Assembly (NCBI GenBank): GCA_026712905.1
Contig: JAPOPM010000161.1
Coordinates: forward strand, 1-33,008
Length of the DNA: 33,008 bases
Direction of reading: 5' to 3'
Origin: Deltaproteobacteria bacterium
GTDB taxonomy: Bacteria; Desulfobacterota; Binatia; UBA9968; JAJDTQ01
The position numbers and the translations under genes are program-made. The notes under the pieces were generated by a model. That model made no database searches. It worked only from the letters and a program-made list of their open reading frames with translations, and had not been told where the DNA came from. Shown here in pieces: positions 1-4,977 of this stretch (position 1 is its first letter; each line of letters opens with the position of its first letter).

Positions 1-1
1 C

Positions 2-238
2 GATGCGAGCGGCCATACCTGGCATCATGACAACAAGCTTCTCTTCGACTACACGAAACTGGGCGGCACCGCCCTGATGGAGGCCCGGGGCATTATCGGG
101 ATCGAGAGCGGCATGCCGGGCCTCGGCGGCGCCATGACCGACGACGAGATCTGGGACGTGCTCTCCTACATCCGCTCCACTTGGCCGGACCGCATCCGCG
201 AAATCCAGGCCGGCAGAAATCCGCCGCACGGGCCATGA
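2..238 (+). CDS. c-type cytochrome, C-terminal fragment (cut by window edge)
   Basis: The open frame runs from base 2 to a TGA at 236-238 and gives 78 residues. It contains SGHTWHHDNKLLFDYTK, then SGMPGLGGAMTDDEIWDVLSYIRSTWP. This is the usual tail of small secreted or membrane-anchored class I cytochromes c: an axial-ligand methionine in the GMPG context and a final helix with the pattern DDEIWxVLxYIxSTWP. The CXXCH haem-binding motif would lie upstream, outside the window. The gene reads into the boundary of the mobile element; a decayed integrase fragment begins about 20 bases after its stop. It is therefore probably a host chromosomal gene flanking the insertion. The family call is confident; its redox partner cannot be told from the fragment. 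Confidence 0.8.
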   Translation, partial: DASGHTWHHDNKLLFDYTKLGGTALMEARGIIGIESGMPGLGGAMTDDEIWDVLSYIRSTWPDRIREIQAGRNPPHGP

Positions 239-257
239 CCGGTCCGCGCCTCACACA

Positions 258-369
258 GGACGCGCCAGACCTTGCGTCCGGAGGCGTCGACACGTATGCC
301 GAAGCCAGGCATGTGGCGGTTTCAGACCACGGTATCGCCGGATTCGACCGACAGTGCGTCAACGGCGCG
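258..369 (-). pseudogene. Decayed 5' fragment of a tyrosine integrase gene (left copy of a 112-bp direct repeat)
   Basis: Read on the minus strand this encodes RAVDALSVESGDTVV, then a stop, then NRHMPGFGIRVDASGRKVW. That is residues 12-49 of the intact integrase at 31638-32825. By hand alignment, 103 of 112 bases match 32681-32792 with no gaps. The conserved Trp27 codon has become TGA (plus-strand 322-324), and there is no start codon or catalytic domain, so it is non-functional. Weak similarity continues towards base 240, right up to the cytochrome c stop. It may be a remnant of an earlier related element at the same site, or the product of a rearrangement between element ends. Confidence 0.85.
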
Positions 370-402
370 AAAAACATGACAAAATAGGACTACTGTCATC
401 CC

Positions 403-465
403 ATGTGCGGCCGCTACACGCAGACGGCAAAGTTGCAGGATTTAATGGACCGTTCTGCAATTTAA
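403..465 (+). pseudogene. Truncated SRAP (YedK/HMCES-like) N-terminus
   Basis: An ATG at 403 opens a 20-codon frame starting MCGRYTQTAKLQDLMDR and ending in TAA at 463-465. MCGRYT is the invariant start of SRAP-family proteins, whose Cys2 forms a covalent link to abasic sites in single-stranded DNA. Full-length members have about 220 residues, so only the first helix region survives. It lies directly beside the integrase relic. The match is short but the motif is distinctive. I read it as a relic, though a short peptide cannot be excluded. Confidence 0.5.
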
Positions 466-637
466 TTGAATTTATGTCCTATTTATCAACAGGTTATACA
501 TTTCACGCCTTGAGACGTAATCGATACGCAACCTGATTCGGTCAATACTCAGTCCCCGCAAGCGCGTGTATGTCCCGGTAACCGTTCAGTACCGCCGAAG
601 ATCGTCCGACCGCAGGTGAGATCGGAGCCCGAAGCCC
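466..637. other. Non-coding stretch with an AT-rich patch
   Basis: No gene is supported here. Bases 430-535 are clearly more AT-rich than the surroundings and include TTATCAACA followed by GGTTATACA, which resemble degenerate DnaA-box 9-mers. The rest is ordinary high-GC sequence running into the end of the AlpA-like gene. It may be the former promoter or flank of a deleted gene. Confidence 0.4.
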
Positions 638-656
638 CCGCGGCCTATGGCCGCGG
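638..656. repeat. Perfect hairpin over the alpA-like stop codon
   Basis: The arms CCGCGGCC (638-645) and GGCCGCGG (649-656) are perfect inverted repeats around a 3-base loop TAT. The hairpin overlaps the minus-strand TAG stop at 645-647. No T-run follows on the minus strand, so it is not a classical intrinsic terminator. It could stabilise the mRNA 3' end or simply be GC-rich chance. Confidence 0.45.
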
Positions 657-992
657 CGTATAGGTAGCCCGGCTGAGTTCGCTGATCCATGCTTGAACTT
701 CCTCAACTTTCCAGGCGACCGCACGGGGACCGATTTTGACCGCCGCCGGGAACTGACTGCCACTCATCAACCGATACATTGTGGATTTCGCCAAACCGGT
801 AAGAGTGACTACGTCATCGGCTCGCATTAGTCGTGGCGGAAGGTCGGGTGTGCGGGCAGGTGTCCTGGCAACGTCCGCGCCGCATCTACTGCACCGGGGA
901 TGATCCTGCAACGCTTCCCGGAGTGCTTGTTTCACGATGTCTCGAAGCTCGGAGCCGTCAATTTGGACAATGCCCGATATCTTTCCCTCCAT
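645..992 (-). CDS. AlpA-like DNA-binding regulator / excisionase-type protein
   Basis: A 115-residue protein. Residues 55-110 form a MerR-like winged helix-turn-helix of the AlpA/phage-regulator type: MRADDVVTLTGLAKSTMYRL, then SGSQFPAAVKIGPRAVAW and an EVQAWI end. Known relatives activate or repress integrase and excision genes of prophages and ICEs and act as recombination directionality factors. The N-terminal 50 residues are an extension not typical of the about 70-residue AlpA proteins, with a CSRC pair (Cys34, Cys37) that could be half of a metal site. It stands alone between the element's left edge and an IS remnant. An inverted repeat lies just upstream of the start. Whether it controls this element's integrases, 31 kb away, is inference. 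Confidence 0.75.
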   Translation of the reverse strand: MEGKISGIVQIDGSELRDIVKQALREALQDHPRCSRCGADVARTPARTPDLPPRLMRADDVVTLTGLAKSTMYRLMSGSQFPAAVKIGPRAVAWKVEEVQAWISELSRATYTPRP

Positions 993-1006
993 TCTTCAAC
1001 TTCTCC

Positions 1007-1031
1007 CTGGTGATATCCTTGGTGACACCAG
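1007..1031. promoter_or_regulatory. Candidate operator upstream of the alpA-like gene
   Basis: Arms CTGGTG (1007-1012) and CACCAG (1026-1031) form a perfect 6-bp inverted repeat with a 13-base spacer. The site is 15-40 bases before the alpA-like ATG (992, minus strand), where an autoregulatory operator would be expected. It is a short match and could be chance. Confidence 0.3.
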
Positions 1032-1083
1032 TCTCGCCGGGAAACCTGGTTCTGTTGGGCAGAGCGGGCGGCGGAAACTGGTT

Positions 1084-1669
1084 CAGGTTTGGTGCGCGGA
1101 GTTGACGTACATCGCCGTGCAGAAGGGCTTCCTGTACCTGGTGGCAGTCATGGACTGGGCCACCCGCCGGGTACTCTCCTGGAGGCTGTCGAACACCCTC
1201 GACGCACGTTTCGGCACAGACGCCCTCACTGAAGCCCTCCAGCGCTACGGCCGCGCCGAGATCTTCAACACCGACCAGGGCAGTCAGTTCACCAGCCTGG
1301 AGTTCACCTCCGTGCTCAAAGAGTCAGGTGTCGCCATCTCCATGGACGGCAGGGGCCGGTGCATGGACAACATCTTCATCGAGCGCCTGTGGCGCTCCCT
1401 CAAGTATGAGGCCGTTTACCTGCACGAGATCTTCTGACGGCCTCCAGGCCCAGCGGCTGATCTCTCGGTGGTTCGCCTTCTATGACCGGGCGCGCCCCCA
1501 CTCCGCCTTGGGGGGCTCCACCCCGGCCGAGGTCTACGAAAAGGGAATGCTGACGCAGAGGCCGGCACAGCGCTGCAGCTCCCCTGCCTCTCTGCCGGCT
1601 CAACCGGAACAGCAGGACGTGTTAAACAGGACCCTGGCGGCACGATCGATCATCCGGAATACACCTTAA
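1084..1669 (+). pseudogene. IS3-family transposase (OrfB, DDE integrase core), 5'-truncated and frameshifted
   Basis: The first frame (1084-1437) gives QVWCAELTYIA, GFLYLVAVMDWATRRVLSW, NTDQGSQFTS and NIFIERLWRSLKYE, the IS3 OrfB catalytic core. A frame change near 1430-1437 continues with ISRWFAFYDRARPHSALGG to a TAA at 1669. The N-terminal helix-turn-helix part and all of orfA are missing. The first catalytic Asp (normally in the TDITY context) is Glu here, while the second Asp and the final Glu remain. The sequence CCTGTCC...GGACCAC after the stop (about 1683-1705) resembles an IS3-type right end. With truncation, frameshift and altered catalytic residue, this copy is dead. Confidence 0.85.
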
Positions 1670-1721
1670 CTCCGCCGCCATCCTGTCCAAGAAACCAGGA
1701 CCACGCCACCTCATCCACCCG

Positions 1722-2762
1722 CTACTCCAAAACCGTCGGCTCCGGTTGCATCGGCGGCACGCCTGCGTAAACGAGTGCCCCCAGCTTTTGATAAGAGCCT
1801 TCTACAGCACGCAGGGAGCCATCCGGCTGGGTGATCAATAACAGCACCTCCGATGCGGTCAAGTCAGATAGCTTATCGTGCACTAGACGGTAGTGACACG
1901 AGCCAGACAGGCGGAACTCCGCAACCTCTGTACCGTCTGGGCTCTCCCACGTGTCGTGTACTTCCAAGCGAATCTCGATCACCTCGGCATCGTCCGTCGT
2001 TAAGAGCGTTTGCGTTACATCGCCGATGGCCTTCGGATGGTATCCACTATTCGTTTCCAGTACTTGAATTTCCCCGGCAGTCGTGCCGTAGACAAAGTCG
2101 AATACTTGTTCTTTCGGCAACGGCGCTATCGAACTCCTGAGTTCGGATAACAGCGATTTCATGTTCCGGTGGAACGTCAGCGTTCGCCCTGTCGCCAGTT
2201 GGTCCACTTCACTTCGAAGATATGGATGCAGCCTGTCGTCTCCACCATGGCCAACGAAATCTCCATCACACGCGACAAACACCACATCATGCTCCGCCAA
2301 CAGATCCACACATTGTTCCCAGATCTTGCAATCTGCCGGACTAGAACGCCGGTGGCTCGGCGGCTGCTGAACTTGATGCCTTAGTTCGGCTCGTTTCCGA
2401 AGTATTTCGGTCTCCGACAACAACACGGCTCCGACAGTACCTGCGTTTGCGAGCGCCTTCGCGCGACTTGCAATCTCCTTATCACTGGGACCGCACCATC
2501 CATTCACTCCTCCGCAGAAGCGCGCCAACCACGTCAAGTTTGCTTCAACTTGTTTCTTCTTCTCTATGGCTCGTCGAGTCAGGTTCCGTTCGCACTCCTC
2601 CGCCACGATCTGTGGTACCACCAACTGCATTCCCCGAGCGTACAGATAGTGCTTGAGCGCCGAGGCGCCCCTGGACGTGAGCCCAATCTCTGCGATGAAT
2701 GTACTGCTGTCGAGGACCAGAACCTCCTGAGCGGTCACATCTCTTTGTTTTGCCTTCCTCAT
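1722..2762 (-). CDS. PIN-domain (DUF4935-like) nuclease with a C-terminal extension
   Basis: A 346-residue protein. Residues 13-175 carry the acidic pattern of a PIN-like metal-dependent nuclease: VLDSSTF (Asp18), VAEECERN (Glu55/56), PADCKIWEQC (Asp144) and ACDGDF (Asp166/168). This resembles the DUF4935 PIN group. PIN domains cut RNA, or in some cases structured DNA, with Mg2+ or Mn2+. Residues 200-346 form a separate domain I do not recognise. The frame is intact and starts with ATG. No antitoxin-sized partner is adjacent, so it is not an ordinary VapBC pair. Its codon use looks less GC-rich than the tra genes, and it sits between an IS remnant and gene fragments, which suggests separate acquisition. 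A defence role is inference from this context. Confidence 0.7.
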   Translation of the reverse strand: MRKAKQRDVTAQEVLVLDSSTFIAEIGLTSRGASALKHYLYARGMQLVVPQIVAEECERNLTRRAIEKKKQVEANLTWLARFCGGVNGWCGPSDKEIASRAKALANAGTVGAVLLSETEILRKRAELRHQVQQPPSHRRSSPADCKIWEQCVDLLAEHDVVFVACDGDFVGHGGDDRLHPYLRSEVDQLATGRTLTFHRNMKSLLSELRSSIAPLPKEQVFDFVYGTTAGEIQVLETNSGYHPKAIGDVTQTLLTTDDAEVIEIRLEVHDTWESPDGTEVAEFRLSGSCHYRLVHDKLSDLTASEVLLLITQPDGSLRAVEGSYQKLGALVYAGVPPMQPEPTVLE

Positions 2763-2880
2763 GCCTTGTCCTCACTTGAGGTAGTGTTAAACGAGTAGGA
2801 GGGGCGCTCCCGTCGGCCCGGAGGATGCCCGCGCACACGTTCGGCGATGGCGTTATCCGCTCACCGCCGCCCAGGGTGCG

Positions 2881-3091
2881 TCAAGGGATGTAGGGGTTCG
2901 CATTTCCTTGCAGCCCCTCAATCACAAAATTTCGCCAGCGTTCCGTGTCGTCGGGCGGATCCTGTTCGTGCCATCGCTGCAACATGTCGCCCTGTAGGTT
3001 GGCGGGTAGCGGCAACCGGTAGCTGTCGACCATGTACAGGATGGAGCGCGCCATATCGCCTTTCACGGCGTCTCTCGGCTCAACGATCGCC
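2881..3091 (-). pseudogene. Endonuclease I family, C-terminal fragment
   Basis: Translating the minus strand gives VEPRDAVKGDMARSILYM, RWHEQDPPDDTERWRN and EGLQGNANPYIP, then TGA at 2883-2881. These match the conserved end of endonuclease I/EndA nucleases (EPRDAVKGDxAR, WHxxDPP, RN, QGNxNPF). The catalytic N-terminal part is missing. Near 3090 the similarity stops and the plus-strand DUF2201 remnant begins. The last residues also stop earlier than in typical members. The longer minus-strand frame upstream is only a shadow of the acidic linker of that other gene. Confidence 0.7.
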
Positions 3092-4065
3092 TCCTGCCGG
3101 AGGCCAGGGACGAGAGCGATGGCGACGCGCCACAAGACGCGGGCGCGGGCGGCCCGCCGCCTCCCGGCGGCGGCAGCGATGAATCCGCCGATCCCGCCAA
3201 AGACGGCGACGATCAGGACAAGGACGACGAGGACGGCGGTGACGATGCGGACAGTCAGGACGGGGACGACGGCGACGGTCACGACGGGAACCGCCAGGGC
3301 GAAGGCGGCGCATCCGATGCGCCGCCGAGCCACGATCCTTCCGGCACCGGAGAGGTCCTGGACGCCGACACCCGCGCGGACGACGGCTCCGATCTCGGCG
3401 AGGCGGCCGTGGACGCCGTCGCCGAGGAGCAGGCGTGGGACGAGGCCATGCACCAGGCGCTCAACATCGCCAGGGCCGAGGGCAAGGCGCCGGGCCTCGT
3501 CGCGGAGACGGTCCGGAACGCCCATGCGAGCAGACTCGACTGGCGAACGCTCCTGCGCCGCTACATGACCGACGCCGCAAGCCGCGACTATAGCTGGAGC
3601 GTTCCCAACAGGCGCTTCATCGACTCAGGCCTCTACCTGCCCTCGATCCGCTCCGAAGGCATCGACACGATCGCGGTCATCATCGACACCTCGGGCTCTG
3701 TCCCGGCCCAGACCCTCGCCGATTTCTGGGCGGAACTGCGCGAGGTCGCGGACGAGGTCCGTCCCGGGAGGGTCATCGTGCTCCAGGTCGACACCGCATT
3801 GCAGGACGCCGCAGAGTACTCGTCCGACGAACTCCCCGACGAGATCGCCCTCAAGGGCCGGGGCGGCACCGACTTCCGCCCGGGCTTCGAGTGGCTCCAC
3901 GAGCCGCGGATACCGCCGGGAGTGTGCCTCTACTTCACGGACATGGGATGCTCCAGCTACCCGGACAGCCCCCCTCCCTTCGACGTCGTCTGGGTCAACT
4001 ACGGGCCTCCCCCGTCGGATTGGAACCGCGAGCCCTGGGGCGAACGCATCGACATCACCGCCTGA
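3091..4065 (+). pseudogene. DUF2201/VWA-like protein, N-terminally truncated
   Basis: The frame is open from 3010 to a TGA at 4065, but similarity starts about 3091. It begins with an acidic, Gly/Pro-rich linker full of Asp runs, then EEQAWDEAMHQAL, DWRTLLRRYM, YSWSVPNRRF, SGLYLPSIRSEG, AVIIDTSGSV (a MIDAS-like DxSGS motif), KGRGGTDFRP and LYFTDM. This is the C-terminal VWA-like half of DUF2201 proteins. Full-length members have a metallopeptidase-like N-terminal domain that is absent here. The first usable start codon is GTG at 3409, which would give a 218-residue VWA-only protein. I favour a remnant fused to nuclease debris, but expression from GTG3409 cannot be ruled out. Confidence 0.7.
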
Positions 4066-4258
4066 CGTCCGGCGGACGCCCCAGGGCTTCGGAGCCCCAT
4101 CTTCACAACTAACCGATTTTCATGGGGAGATCGCTGCACATAAACCGTGCATTCCGTTGGATCCCGGATGGACAGGGCGATTTCGGGCGCGCACCCGCCA
4201 TATGCACAGAATTTTCCACAGACCCTGTGGCCAACCTGAAAGGGGAACCGGACGCGAC
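4066..4258. promoter_or_regulatory. Intergenic region with DnaA-box-like 9-mers and a small palindrome
   Basis: No gene is seen. ATATGCACA (4200-4208) and TTTTCCACA (4212-4220) each differ by one base from the DnaA consensus TTATNCACA, in the same orientation and 12 bases apart. The second overlaps a perfect inverted repeat CCACAG-ACC-CTGTGG (4216-4230). A ribosome binding site (AAAGGGGAA, about 4239-4247) for the gene at 4259 follows. This could be a promoter/operator for the two small genes or part of an origin of transfer. The sequence alone does not decide. Confidence 0.35.
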
Positions 4259-4546
4259 ATGACCGAACTTCCGCGCAATCCTGACGGCTCGATCGACGTA
4301 CGGAGCCAGGAGTTCCACCGTTTGCGGGCCGACACCTTCATGTCCAAACCCGCCCGGGACATGTGGATGATCGCGACGCTGTTAGCCGGGTTCGACCCGG
4401 ACGAGTTGTGGGAAGAAATCCGGCGGCAGCGGGCGGGAAGGAGGCCTTCTGGAAGAATCAACGAGCCGACCGTGCTCAATGCGATGGATGCCCTGATGCG
4501 GCGACACCGCGCGGAGCTTGCGAACCGGCAGGGAGGGCGGCCATGA
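4259..4546 (+). CDS. Small hypothetical protein
   Basis: A 95-residue protein beginning MTELPRNPDGSIDVRSQEF. I chose ATG4259 over an upstream in-frame ATG (4157) because AAAGGGG lies about ten bases before it and the upstream residues look random. It is mainly charged helix (PARDMWMIATLLAGFDPDEL, LNAMDALMRRHRAELANR), has no signal peptide or membrane segment, and shows no motif I recognise. It overlaps the next gene by an ATGA junction, so the two form an operon. It converges on the traI end of the transfer operon. The function is unknown. Confidence 0.6.
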   Translation: MTELPRNPDGSIDVRSQEFHRLRADTFMSKPARDMWMIATLLAGFDPDELWEEIRRQRAGRRPSGRINEPTVLNAMDALMRRHRAELANRQGGRP

Positions 4547-4779
4547 AGATACGGTTTAGGCGCGGCAAAGTCCGCGGTCCGGTCCCGGCCTACGGAGTGT
4601 ACGTGGGCGACAGCCGAATAGGAACCGTCATGCGGAGCGCCTTGCCCATGCGCCGCAGGCCCTGGACCTTCTTCCCGTACGCCGAGCATGGCGAGCTGCG
4701 GGAGTACAGGTTGTGCGATCTTCGGCGGGCAATCCAACGCCGGGTAGACCGCGGGACCTTCGGAAGGTTCGGAAAGTAA
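4543..4779 (+). CDS. Small basic hypothetical protein
   Basis: A 78-residue protein, MKIRFRRGKVRGPVPAYGVY to RGTFGRFGK, starting at an ATG that overlaps the previous gene's TGA (ATGA). It is rich in Arg, and the pattern YGVYVGDSRIGTV followed by RRPWTFFPYAEHGELREY suggests a small beta-rich fold. I recognise no family. Translational coupling to the upstream gene suggests a joint role. Its place beside the relaxase gene end is common for small accessory genes of mobile elements, but no function can be assigned. Confidence 0.6.
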   Translation: MKIRFRRGKVRGPVPAYGVYVGDSRIGTVMRSALPMRRRPWTFFPYAEHGELREYRLCDLRRAIQRRVDRGTFGRFGK

Positions 4780-4977
4780 CGGCGCGCAAGGCGCACGGAC
4801 AGGCAGAGAGACCGCTGCTTAGAAACTGTCCATGTGTTTCCCAGCCTCAACGCCGTGCCTCAGCCAGACGGAAAGCAGCACTATCTCCCGCCGCCGCGCA
4901 TGTCCCAACGCCCCCTCGCAACCATCCCGCGCAGCCAGCCGTCCGCACCCGCCACTTTCTCACCGGCTTCCGTACCG

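Noticed and set aside
638..656. Hairpin as an intrinsic terminator of the alpA-like gene
   Set aside because: The stem is perfect but no T-run follows in the direction of transcription.
2893..3525. Long hydrophobic Val/Ala-rich minus-strand frame upstream of the endonuclease I tail
   Set aside because: It is the reverse reading of the Asp-rich linker of the DUF2201 remnant; GAC repeats read backwards give Val/Ala-rich sequence.
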